This document shows positions 1 to 9,700 of a stretch of DNA of 64,000 nt, piece after piece. A program made the position numbers and the translations under genes. This DNA is from JAJFJD01 sp965228695 (GTDB lineage Bacteria > Pseudomonadota > Alphaproteobacteria > UBA8366), in assembly GCA_965228695.1 (NCBI GenBank), contig CBDDIB010000002.1, positions 1,860,001 to 1,924,000 of the forward strand, written 5' to 3'. Within the stretch, counting starts at the first letter, position 1. Each line of letters starts with the position of its first letter. The notes beneath the pieces were generated by a model. The model worked only from the letters and a program-made list of their open reading frames with translations, had not been told where the DNA came from and did no database searches.

Positions 1-188
1 GGATCACCTTCGATATTTCCCAATATCTCATCAACCGCCCGAACAATGCCGATCCAAGTCGCGCCGCCTTTGAAGTCTTCTGCGGCAAGCCGTCTCTGAG
101 CTTGCACAGATGCTCTTATGGGCGCGTCTTCACCGTGTTTCTGAACCAACAACCGCGCGATCTGCAGTCCATTGTCGTCTTGCTTCAT
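1..188 (-). CDS. Small conserved protein, partial at the left edge
   Basis: A minus-strand reading frame starts with ATG at 188-186 behind a strong GGGGGAG ribosome binding site and runs off the left edge without a stop (62 codons visible). It contains LLVQKHGEDAP, then a region rich in Ala, Gln and Arg, then TWIGIVRAVDEIL. This pattern (LV..HG.DA, later IVRA.D) is shared with the small gene at 52946-53143, so the two look like paralogues of a short helical alphaproteobacterial family of unknown function. No membrane segment or signal peptide is visible. It is transcribed away from the secretion genes on its right. Confidence 0.75.
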   Translation of the reverse strand, partial: MKQDDNGLQIARLLVQKHGEDAPIRASVQAQRRLAAEDFKGGATWIGIVRAVDEILGNIEGD

Positions 189-336
189 CTCCCCCTCGAG
201 ACTTGGCTTTTAGCACTCCTGGCACCAACGTTTGCCAGAGACGATTAACTAGTATCAGCATCACGCCGCGACGGATAAGATTTTCAAATGAGGGCCGGTA
301 TATTTCCCAGGAATGGTGATGCAATTGCGACAGTCA

Positions 337-382
337 TTTTGAGCGGCAAAAATCGTTTTTTTGTGCATTTGCACGCTCAAAA
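337..382 (-). terminator. Inverted repeat after the secretion operon, possible terminator
   Basis: TTTTGAGCG (337-345) is matched by CGCTCAAAA (374-382). The loop holds further short self-complementary stretches (AAAAATCGTTTTT and GTGCATTTGCAC). It lies 30-75 bp past the stop of the hlyD-like gene on the minus strand, where a terminator for the secretion operon would be expected. The loop is long, so the assignment is tentative. Confidence 0.35.
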
Positions 383-411
383 TGCAGCGAATCCGATTTT
401 TTGGACGCTTA

Positions 412-1827
412 TTATCGTTCACCGAAGGCGCGGTTCAGCGCGACATAAACCGGCCGCAATAGGTAGTTCATCAACGTCTTCTGACCTGTGTTGATCGCTG
501 CTTCGGTAATCATGCCCGGCAAAATCGGGTTGCGATTAGGATCGTCGCCCACGAATTTCTTGTCCAGTTTGACGATCGCTTTGTAGTAGACCGCGCCGTC
601 TTCGGCCAGGAAGGTGGTCGCCGAGATATCTCTGACCGTGCCTTTGATCGACCCGAATCGTGCGAAATCATAGGTCGTCATGGTCACCTTTGCTTCCTGG
701 CCGACCTTGATATGGCCGATATCCATCGGCGAAATGCGCGATTCGACGACCAGTTCTTCATCAATCGGCACGATTTCGGAAATTACCCCACCGGGAGAAA
801 CGACGGCGCCGACGGAGTGGACCTGCAGGCCTTTAACGATACCGCGAACCGGTGCGCGGACATCGGTCCGGGCCATCCTATCCTCGAGACGCTGCGCGGT
901 CTGCCGCAGTTGTTCCAACTCGGCGATGATCTGCGCCATCGCGGCCGCGGCTTCGTTGGTGCGTTTGGCGTCGGCCTCGGCGAGTTTCCCTTCGGCCTCG
1001 GCGATTGCCTGATTGGCCTTGGCGGCATTTCCCAGGATTTCGCGCAACTCACCTTGGGCCACGGCCAGTTCCTGTTTGGTGCGGAGGTAGACGACCCGCG
1101 AAATATGACCGGATTTCATGAGTTTGCCGCGCATGTCGGTCAGCTCTTTGGAGATTGCGATCTGCTCTTTGATCGATCGCTTCTGCTCCTGCAGAACCGC
1201 GAGTTCCGACCGGCGTTGATCGATCTGATGCATGATCACATCGCGTTCGAGGACCCGACTTTCGGTATCCAGCGCGTGAATTGCCAAGTTGTCCTCGACG
1301 AGGCTCTTATACTTGGCATCGACTTTCGAATAGTCCGGATCACGTCCTTCGGCAAAGGCGCGGTGGCGTTCCAACTGGAGCGAAAGGGCGGCGATGCGCG
1401 ACCGGTTCTCCTCAAGTTCCGCGGCTGCCGGCGTTTGATGCAGCCGCACGATGACGTCGCCCTTTTCGACGACGGTTCCGTCTTTTACAAGGACTTGGGA
1501 GACGATGCCGCCTTCGAAATGTTGAATGCCGAGCACCGTGCCTACGGGGATGACGTGCCCCGGTGCGCGCGCCGTTTCGGTCAGCGGCGTGATCGTAGCC
1601 CACCCGATGAAACAGAAGACGCCGGCCAGCGCGATATACAGGCTCGTGCGCAAGCCGCGCGGCGGACCCGTTTCTTCCAGCACGATTGAACGCGCCAGGA
1701 ACCGCATGTTCGAGCGCGTACGGCGGCGGGGCCGGCTCGATCTAGCGCGCCGGTTTTCCTGCGAAGCTCCCGTCGGTTTCGACGGCGCCTGCACTGGGTC
1801 GGTTTCGTTTCCGTTTTTCGTCGTCAT
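412..1827 (-). CDS. HlyD-family type I secretion periplasmic adaptor
   Basis: This is a membrane-fusion protein of about 471 residues that would link the inner-membrane ABC exporter encoded just upstream to an outer-membrane TolC channel. A basic cytoplasmic N-terminus is followed by one membrane segment (about 62-80, SLYIALAGVFCFIGW), a lipoyl-like half (GTVLGIQHFEGGIV), a long coiled coil rich in Glu, Ala, Lys and Arg (about 130-290), the second lipoyl half (APVRGIVKGLQVHSVG) and a beta-barrel tail, as in HlyD/PrtE/LapC proteins. ATG 1827 follows the ABC gene's stop by 4 bp. An in-frame GTG at 1842 would overlap that gene and is the alternative start; neither has a strong ribosome binding site. 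No TolC gene is in the window. Confidence 0.9.
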   Translation of the reverse strand: MTTKNGNETDPVQAPSKPTGASQENRRARSSRPRRRTRSNMRFLARSIVLEETGPPRGLRTSLYIALAGVFCFIGWATITPLTETARAPGHVIPVGTVLGIQHFEGGIVSQVLVKDGTVVEKGDVIVRLHQTPAAAELEENRSRIAALSLQLERHRAFAEGRDPDYSKVDAKYKSLVEDNLAIHALDTESRVLERDVIMHQIDQRRSELAVLQEQKRSIKEQIAISKELTDMRGKLMKSGHISRVVYLRTKQELAVAQGELREILGNAAKANQAIAEAEGKLAEADAKRTNEAAAAMAQIIAELEQLRQTAQRLEDRMARTDVRAPVRGIVKGLQVHSVGAVVSPGGVISEIVPIDEELVVESRISPMDIGHIKVGQEAKVTMTTYDFARFGSIKGTVRDISATTFLAEDGAVYYKAIVKLDKKFVGDDPNRNPILPGMITEAAINTGQKTLMNYLLRPVYVALNRAFGER

Positions 1828-1831
1828 CGCT

Positions 1832-3997
1832 CTATGCCGCACTTTTTTGTTTACGGTCGAGGAAATCGCCCGGAGGACCGTCGAAGGCGACGCGTCCGCC
1901 GTTCAGCAGTATCAGTCGGTCGGCCAGCCGCATGTGGCTTGGCCGGTGAGTTGTCATCAAAACGGTCGTCTTGCCACGCGCGTTTCGGATGACGTTCATC
2001 AGCGCTTCGTCCGCATCGGCGTCGAGCGCCTGCGCAGGCTCGTCCAGTAGCAGGATGGGCGCCTTGCGGATATAAGCGCGCGCCAATGCGAGCTTTCGCT
2101 TGAAACCGGACGGCAGTTCGCTCAAGACAGCGTCGGTCAGGCGTGTCTCGAACTGGTTCGGCAGCGCCGTGATCTCATCGTAAAGTTGGGCTGTGCGGCA
2201 CGCTTCCGCCATGTCGGTCTTCGTCGCGGTCGGCATGGCGAGGAGAAGGTTTTGCGCAATCGTGCCGTGGAAGAATTCCGCTGTTTGCGGCGCGAATCCG
2301 ACCTGTTGGCGAAGATCGATAGCATCCAACTGCCGGATATCGACGCCGTCGATGAGTACGGCCCCTGCTTGCGGTTTGTGGATCCCCGCGGCTAATTTCA
2401 ATACTGTTGATGCGCCGCAGCCGTTGTGCCCCGAAATGGCGACAACTTCGCCGGGTTTTGCGTCGAACGAAACACCGAACAACGCGGGGTCGGTTTCGGA
2501 CGTATAGCGGAAGCTGACCAGCGAGAACGTGATCCCGCCACCGATGTAGCGCAGCGGCGGCACGGCGCCGGGCATCCGTTCCACAGGCAGGCGCATCAAC
2601 CGGTTAATCTGCGAAAGCGCCATGCGGATTTGTTCGGCGCGGCTGAGCGCCGTGAGCCCGCTTTGCAGCGGAGACAAGGCCCGCCAACCCAAGATCATCG
2701 TTGCGATCAAGGCGCCGCTGGACATCGCGCCGTCGATCACGCGAATTGCGCCAAACGAGATGAGCCCCACGCCTGCGGATATCATCAAGATCGTCGAAAG
2801 CGCTTGGATCGTGTGGTTCAACATGGAGATTTGGAAGTCCGTTTCCGCGGTTTCCGCCGACAGTTTGCGATGCCGGTCGAGCCACAAGTTTTGTGCCGAC
2901 AATAGTTTTACGTTTCGGAGGTTCGCCATCGCCTCCACCAGGAACCGCTGATGCGTCGAGCGTGCGGTGCCCGATTTCGATGTCAATCGCCGATTGAGCG
3001 GTGCGGCGACGACCGCGAGTGCGATATACAGCGCCGCCACGGCGATCGGGATAATGGCAATCGGGCCGCCGAGGATCGCGATGATGACAATAAAGATCAC
3101 CGCAAACGGAATATCCAACAATGCTTCCGCGAGCGGTCCGGTGAAAAAGTCCCGAACGACCTCGAATTCCTTGAGGCGGGCAATCTGGGTGCCAAGCGGT
3201 GCATTTTCGGTCTGCAGGGCGGGCAGGAACATCACCTGTTGAAACGTCGCGACACCGACCAAGTGATCGATTCGTCCTGCCGCGTAAGCGAGCGAGCGGG
3301 ACCGGAGAAGCCGGAAACCTGCCTCGAACGCAACCGCGAGCGTGATGCCGGCAAGCAGGTATAGGAGCTGCTGAACCGATGTGGAGGGGATGACGCTGTC
3401 ATACACCGACATGATGAACAACGGTGTCGCCACGCTGAGAAGGTTGAAGATGAGGGTGATGGCAAAGGCTTGGAGGGCGATGACGCGGAGCCGACGTGCG
3501 ATGCGCCCCATCCAGCTACGGAATCCTTCTTGTTCGGCAGCCGTTTTAAGCGCGCTTTCTGCGACGTAATAGGCTGTTCCCAGGATATTTGCGCCGTGGT
3601 CTTCGCGGACTGAATCCGTTTGGCTGTCGTAAATCTGTTGTCCCGATTCCGAAATCGACAGGATCACGCGGACGGATCCTTCGTCCGGCACGAAGAGACA
3701 GGGCGCGAGTGCCGGATCGATGTCGGACTGCCGGACCCGGTGCGCCTCCGAATCGTAGTTCAGGTTCGCCAGGACGTTGCGAAAGCCATCAAGATCGAGA
3801 TCGCCGGCGAAATGCGGGACCGCTTCCGAGACATGCCGGGGTTCGCCTCGCCAACCGATGGCATTCAGCAGCGGAATGAGGCACGATGCGAACGGACGAT
3901 CCGACGGGTTACCGGCCTGCCCCGTGTCGTTGAAGAGCCGGTCGCTCAAGGCGTCCGGCAGCTTAGCGCGCGATTTGAAAAATGCTTCGCGGCTCAT
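1832..3997 (-). CDS. Type I secretion ABC transporter with C39-like domain and degenerate ATP site
   Basis: A protein of 721 residues, second gene of the secretion operon. An N-terminal region of about 150 residues resembles the catalytically dead C39-like domain of RTX exporters (no catalytic Cys context seen). Next come a six-helix ABC membrane domain (about 165-440) and an ATPase domain. The Walker A motif reads GHNGCGAST near residue 520, so the invariant Lys is Ala (read directly at about 2420-2440). The signature reads LPSGF instead of LSGGQ. Walker B (ILLLDEP) is intact. Its ATG overlaps the stop of the upstream ABC gene as ATGA. I infer that it pairs with that protein as a heterodimer. 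A longer upstream frame exists but overlaps the other gene and is not credible. Confidence 0.9.
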   Translation of the reverse strand: MSREAFFKSRAKLPDALSDRLFNDTGQAGNPSDRPFASCLIPLLNAIGWRGEPRHVSEAVPHFAGDLDLDGFRNVLANLNYDSEAHRVRQSDIDPALAPCLFVPDEGSVRVILSISESGQQIYDSQTDSVREDHGANILGTAYYVAESALKTAAEQEGFRSWMGRIARRLRVIALQAFAITLIFNLLSVATPLFIMSVYDSVIPSTSVQQLLYLLAGITLAVAFEAGFRLLRSRSLAYAAGRIDHLVGVATFQQVMFLPALQTENAPLGTQIARLKEFEVVRDFFTGPLAEALLDIPFAVIFIVIIAILGGPIAIIPIAVAALYIALAVVAAPLNRRLTSKSGTARSTHQRFLVEAMANLRNVKLLSAQNLWLDRHRKLSAETAETDFQISMLNHTIQALSTILMISAGVGLISFGAIRVIDGAMSSGALIATMILGWRALSPLQSGLTALSRAEQIRMALSQINRLMRLPVERMPGAVPPLRYIGGGITFSLVSFRYTSETDPALFGVSFDAKPGEVVAISGHNGCGASTVLKLAAGIHKPQAGAVLIDGVDIRQLDAIDLRQQVGFAPQTAEFFHGTIAQNLLLAMPTATKTDMAEACRTAQLYDEITALPNQFETRLTDAVLSELPSGFKRKLALARAYIRKAPILLLDEPAQALDADADEALMNVIRNARGKTTVLMTTHRPSHMRLADRLILLNGGRVAFDGPPGDFLDRKQKSAA

Positions 3998-5802
3998 TGT
4001 GCAGTACCTTTCGGCGCAGGCTGCTGCTGATTCTGGCTGCCTACCTTCATCTCGACCATCTGACCGTTGTGGATCGAGTAAACCCGGTCGGCCAGATCCA
4101 GGACCTTGGGCCGATGACTGACGAGTACCATCGTCGCGGAGCCGCGATACTCTCGAAGCAAATCGACGAGTTGCAGGTCGCTTTGCGGATCGAGCAGCGC
4201 GTTGGCTTCGTCGAACAGGATAATGCGCGGATGATCGACCAGCGCCAGCGATCGTGCGACCGCAAGCCGCTGCTTGATGCTCAGCGGAAGGCCGTCTTCG
4301 GGACCATTGGATACCTTGGTATCGTATCCTTCCGGCAGCCGTGCGATGACGTCGGTGAGGCCGAGCCGCGTCGCGATCTCGAATGCCTTGGCGAGACGAT
4401 CTTCGACCTGGAACATCGTCAAGTTCTCGAGGATGGTACCTTCGAACAAGGTACCGCGTTGCGGCAGATAGCAAATCTGCGATCGCAGCACGATTGGGTC
4501 GTCGTTCCCAATATCTCTACCGTCGACCTTGATGACACCCTTTTCGGGTTTCAAGATTCCCGAGATCAGGTGCAGGAAGGCTGACTTCCCGGCCCCGTTG
4601 CTGCCGGTGATGCCAATGATCTCGCCGGGCTTAATGTCCAGGTGTAAATCGTTGAACAACAGATCCGATTTATTCGGATCGTACCGGAAAGCGACACCGG
4701 ACATTTCGATGCTGACCGGCTTGGCTGCCGCCGCAGCGTCGGTGTTCTGTCGCAGTGTTGACGTGTCGGAAGGTTGATCGTGTTCCAACGGAAGGGCGAA
4801 AACTTCCGTAATCTGGCGACGGGCGATTTGCACGGTCTGGTACTGTGTCCAAACGCCTAGCAGGCGAAGCAGCGGACGGGCGGCGCGGCCCGCCAACAGG
4901 GTGCAGGCCGCGAGGCTGCCGATAGACAAGGATCCGTCGATGACCATCGTGCTGCCATAGGCGGCGACAGCCGCCATCATGATTTGGGACGACATGGCAC
5001 CGGCACTGCGCGCCAACGAGCTGTAGAAAGTGGACCGGTATGTCGCGGCCGCAGAATGCCCTTGAAGACGTTCGTAGCGCCGCACCATGAGGCTCTCGGT
5101 TCCGATCGCTTTCACCGTCGGGATCTTGCTCAGCACGTCGATGATGAAATTGTAACGGCGGTTGTCGTTGCCCGTACGGTCTTCCAATGCGGCATGGAGG
5201 TTGCGGCCGCACCAAATGGCGGCGCCGGCGGTCGCGGCCAGGATGACCATCGGAAGTGCGACCAGCGTACCGCCGATCACCGCAATCAAAGAGAGGAACA
5301 GCGCGGCGAAGGGCAGGTCGATCCAGAGCAGGGCTGCCTGCCCGGAGTAAAAGCCGCGTAGTGTTTCGATTGCGCGAAATCGCTGCAATTGAATGCCGGG
5401 CGCGCTGGCTTCAAATGCCTGTACCTGACTCGAAAGCATTCGATCCATTGCCGCGCAGCTGATCGCGTGGTGCAGTTTGGCGCCGCTCCATCCGGTAACA
5501 TATGCCCGCGATAGGGTTAGGATGGTGTCGATGACCAGGACACAGAAGAAGCCGATGGCGAAGAATGTGAGCGTACTCAATCCTTGGTTCGGAATAATGC
5601 GGTCGTAGATTTGCAGGAGGAATATCGGCAGAGCCAATGAAAGCAAATTGATCGCGATTGATGCCGCCAATACATCTGGATTCTTATGCAATGCACGCGC
5701 GAGCTCGAACCCTCCCCTAAGGGACGGCAGCCGCAGCGACAGCAATGCGAGATGATCAGCGATAGGATCCGCCGATACGGTTTGTTGAGACCGTTGATCC
5801 AA
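3994..5802 (-). CDS. Type I secretion ABC transporter, first subunit
   Basis: A protein of 602 residues and the first gene of the secretion operon. It lacks a C39-like domain. The ABC membrane domain (about 40-320) starts with a run of hydrophobic helices (IAINLLSLALPIFLLQIYDR is typical of the family). The ATPase domain has a canonical Walker A (GSNGAGKSA, near residue 400), but the signature region reads LPLSI rather than LSGGQ, and Walker B ends DEANALLD rather than DEPTSALD. The partner at 1832-3997 has the reverse defect (no Walker A Lys, normal DEP), so the two may form a heterodimer with asymmetric sites. The likely cargo is the divergent giant RTX protein. Confidence 0.9.
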   Translation of the reverse strand: MDQRSQQTVSADPIADHLALLSLRLPSLRGGFELARALHKNPDVLAASIAINLLSLALPIFLLQIYDRIIPNQGLSTLTFFAIGFFCVLVIDTILTLSRAYVTGWSGAKLHHAISCAAMDRMLSSQVQAFEASAPGIQLQRFRAIETLRGFYSGQAALLWIDLPFAALFLSLIAVIGGTLVALPMVILAATAGAAIWCGRNLHAALEDRTGNDNRRYNFIIDVLSKIPTVKAIGTESLMVRRYERLQGHSAAATYRSTFYSSLARSAGAMSSQIMMAAVAAYGSTMVIDGSLSIGSLAACTLLAGRAARPLLRLLGVWTQYQTVQIARRQITEVFALPLEHDQPSDTSTLRQNTDAAAAAKPVSIEMSGVAFRYDPNKSDLLFNDLHLDIKPGEIIGITGSNGAGKSAFLHLISGILKPEKGVIKVDGRDIGNDDPIVLRSQICYLPQRGTLFEGTILENLTMFQVEDRLAKAFEIATRLGLTDVIARLPEGYDTKVSNGPEDGLPLSIKQRLAVARSLALVDHPRIILFDEANALLDPQSDLQLVDLLREYRGSATMVLVSHRPKVLDLADRVYSIHNGQMVEMKVGSQNQQQPAPKGTAQ

Positions 5803-6750
5803 CTGTCGTTCGTCCTTCTTCGTTACGCGGCCCGCTGCCCTGGAACTAGTCCTGGCAGCTGCCGCTCGACTAATCGGTTTAGTTGTTAACCAAATTAGAA
5901 GTTCATCGTTAACAACTGGTTACTCGAGTTCTGGGAGTACGGTCGGCTACCCTGGGGGGACAGCGCCCTTTGGAATTCCGGATTGCTTTGCCCGTTTGCC
6001 GCTGCATCATGTGTCGCGGGCTTCCGTTCGATATCTGCCTCTTTCGTCCTATCACACGCCGGAACCGCTTGCGCCGCACCGCGGTGTCGGAGTATCGGCG
6101 GAATTTTCTTAAAAATTTATTTACTTTCTACGCGCGATACATCGATAGCGAATTTAATGCGACGGGACGCGGTCCCGCAATCTGAAGGAAAGCAATTGGC
6201 TCTCTAAAAAATGAAATAAAAATAATATTTTTATCAACATATTATAGGAAATCTTCGATTGGGTTTTGAACGGTGTCGGTGCGGGATGGGTCGGAAACAG
6301 CCTTAATAATTATTTTCGCCCCGATTATCAGTGTAAAAAAATTGGCACATTCATAATTCAGATATGTCGAAAGAAATATTCCTTATTTCTTTCTCTATTT
6401 TATATAAATTTTATCGTTAGTAACAAAGTATTAATACAAAATAATATTATATGAATACAATGAAAACTAAAGGTGTAAGTATCGATTTTTCAATGTGTTC
6501 TGCCCGATCGTAACGGGGCGTGGAATCGCCGGCGTTGCGACGGCGGGACAATGCTGTGAGGGCAGACACAGATTTCTGCGATCTATACGTGTAGCTTTGG
6601 AAATTCGATGGCGTTTTCGAAACATGCGCCGTTAACCATCGCTGGCAACGCCGAATTAAGGAAACACACGATACTTCTACTATCTCCTGGTGTGGACCGT
6701 ATCAGGTTGGATCAGGCGCTTAACCGGAAAACCGCATTGGCTTGAATTTT
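5803..6750. promoter_or_regulatory. Divergent AT-rich intergenic region between exporter and adhesin
   Basis: These 948 bp contain no convincing gene. They must hold the promoters of the minus-strand secretion operon and the plus-strand giant gene. The part from about 6100 to 6480 is very AT-rich with many A/T tracts, in sharp contrast to the GC-rich genes. A perfect 10-bp inverted repeat lies near the exporter side (5881-5917). The giant gene probably has a long leader. I could not assign -35/-10 boxes with confidence. Confidence 0.6.
5881..5917. promoter_or_regulatory. Perfect inverted repeat, possible operator
   Basis: AGTTGTTAAC (5881-5890) and GTTAACAACT (5908-5917) are perfect inverted copies separated by 17 bp. 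They lie 79-115 bp upstream of the first ABC gene's ATG, which suits a dimeric regulator binding site. No regulator gene is adjacent. A role as an RNA hairpin in the leader of the operon is the other possibility. Confidence 0.4.
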
Positions 6751-9700
6751 ATGAGCGATTCGACGAAACCCGACGATCCATCGACTGAAGGGACAGCGCT
6801 GTCCGAGTTGCTGATTCCTGAAACGTCGCCGTCCGACGAGCATGACGATCAACGGTATGGCACCGGCAATGGGCCGAGTGGCGGTGATGAGGAGTTGGAA
6901 AAAGGGCAATCGCTTGTCAATGTCCATCAGGGGTCGCGGGAAGAACCGGACCCGACCGCCGATGTGGTCGTCGACGCGACCGGCGCGGCGCCGGCGGCGC
7001 AGAGCATAGAGGGTGATCCGGCCACTATCGGGTTTCCTGTCGTGGTGCCGACATTGCCCGATTTTGGGCCGGGTGTTTCGGTCGTCGTTCGAATCACTGA
7101 TGTGCCGGACACGATCATTCTCTCGGCGGGTACCGCGAAGGGCGGCGGTGTTGTCGAGTTGACGCCGGATGAACTGCCGGGGCTATTTGCATTGCCGGTG
7201 AATAGTTCTTCGGCGGTTGAACCGCAGCCGTTCGGGGTGGAGATCATTCTCACCGATACGGAGACCGGCCAACAAGAGATCATCTCCAGCACGATTGGCG
7301 CAGTGCAGGACGGAGATGCGGCAGCGAACCAGGTGATGGATGGCGCCGCAGACGGTTCGGCCGTCGGTCTCACCGCGATCGCGCTCGATCCTGACGCGGG
7401 GGACACCGTTACTTACAGCTTGCCCGACGATGCTGGTGGACGCTTTGCGATCGATCCGAATACGGGCGTCATTACTGTTGCCGACTCGTCATTGCTGGAT
7501 TCGAGCGTGTCACCCAGCCACGCGGTAACGATCCAAGCCACGAGCTCGGATGGTTCGTCGTCCTCTGAGACATTTACAATCAATGTTACAAACGGCGCAC
7601 CGGTCGGTCCCGTCACGGACAGTGACGGCACGTCGAACACGATTTCCGAGAGTGTCGCGAATGGCAGCGCCGTGGGCCTGACGGGTCTGGCGACGGATGC
7701 GGATGCGACGGACACCGTGACCTACAGCCTGACCGACAACGCTGGTGGCCGGTTCGCAATTGATGCCAACACGGGCGTGGTGACGGTGGCCGATACGTCG
7801 CTGCTCGATTACGAGACCGCGACCAGTCATACGGTGACGGTCCAGGCCACGTCGACCGACGGATCGACTTCGACGGAGAGTTTCACGATCAACCTGACCG
7901 ACGACACGTCGGAAGCGGCGGTTGGCCCAGTCACGGACAGCGACGGGACCGCGAACACGATTTTCGAGAGTGTCGCGAACGGTTCTGCTGTTGGTCTGAC
8001 GGGTCTGGCGACGGACGCGGATGCGACGGACACGGTCACATACTCGTTGAGCGACAACGCGGGTGGGCGGTTTGCGATCGACGCGAATACGGGCGTGGTG
8101 ACGGTTTCGGATGCCTCACTGCTGGATTACGAGACGGCGACGAGTCACACGGTGACGGTCCAGGCGACTTCGACGGACGGATCGACCTCGACCGAAACGT
8201 TCACGATCAATCTGACCGACGATACGTCTGAGGCGGCGGTCGGCCCTGTCACGGACAGCGACGGCACGGCGAACACGATTTCCGAGAGTGCCGCGAATGG
8301 CGCCGCCGTCGGCCTGACGGGTCTGGCGACGGATGCCGATGCCACCGACACGGTGACCTACAGTCTGACCGACAACGCCGGCGGCCGGTTCGCCATCGAC
8401 GCCAACACCGGTGTCGTCACGGTTGCGAATGCGTCACTGCTCGACTTTGAGACCGCGACCAGTCATACGGTGACGGTTCAGGCGACGTCGACGGACGGGT
8501 CGACCTCGACGGAGACCTTCACGATCAATCTGACGGACGACACGTCTGAAGCGGCGGTTGGTCCCGTCACCGACAGCGACGGCACGGCGAACACGATCAG
8601 TGAATCGGTTGCCAACGGCAGCGCCGTGGGCCTGACGGGTCTTGCGACGGATGCGGACGCGACCGATACGGTCACCTACAGTCTGACGGACAACGCCGGC
8701 GGGCGCTTCGCCATCGATGCCAACACCGGCGTCGTCACGGTCGCGGACACGTCGCTCTTGGATTACGAGACGGCGACGAGCCATACGGTCACGGTTCAGG
8801 CAACGTCTACCGATGGGTCGACCAGCACCGAAACCTTTTCGATCAACCTGACCGACGACACGTCAGAAGCCGCTGTTGGTCCCGTCACCGACAGCGACGG
8901 GACCGCGAACACGATCAGTGAATCGGTCGCGAATGGAGCGGCGGTTGGGCTCACGGGTCTTGCGACGGATGCGGATGCGACGGACACGGTCACATACTCG
9001 TTGAGCGACAACGCGGGCGGCCGGTTCGCCATCGATGCCAACACCGGCGTTGTTACCGTCGCGGACACGTCGCGCTTGGATTACGAGACGGCGACCAGTC
9101 ACACGGTGACGGTCCAGGCCACGTCCACCGACGGGTCGACCTCGACCGAAACGTTCACGATCAATCTGACCGATGACACGTCGGAAGCGGCGGTCGGCCC
9201 GGTCACGGACAGCGACGGGACCGCGAACACGATCAGTGAATCGGCTGCCAACGGCGGCGCCGTTGGCCTGACGGGTCTGGCGACGGACGCGGACGCGACG
9301 GATACCGTTACCTATAGCCTGACGGACAATGCCGGCGGCCGGTTCGCCATCGATACCAACACCGGCGTTGTTACCGTCGCCGATACCTCCTTGCTCGACT
9401 TTGAGACGGCGACGAGTCACACGGTGACGGTCCAGGCCACGTCCACCGATGGGTCGACGAGCACCGAGACCTTCACGATCAATCTGACGGACGACACGTC
9501 TGAAGCGGCGGTTGGTCCCGTCACCGACAGCGACGGCACGGCGAACACGATTTCCGAAAGTGTGGCGAACGGCGTTGCCGTCGGCCTGACGGGTCTTGCG
9601 ACGGACGCGGACGCGACGGACACCGTGACCTACAGCCTGACCGACAACGCGGGTGGGCGCTTTGCGATCGACTCGAATACGGGCGTGGTGACGGTTTCGG

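Noticed and set aside
712..1689. A 325-codon plus-strand frame inside the hlyD-like gene
   Set aside because: It lies wholly antisense to a clear HlyD-family protein and has no motif or ribosome binding site.
6266..6454. A 62-codon plus-strand frame in the AT-rich spacer before the adhesin
   Set aside because: It follows from AT-rich sequence with few constraints; no ribosome binding site and no conserved features.
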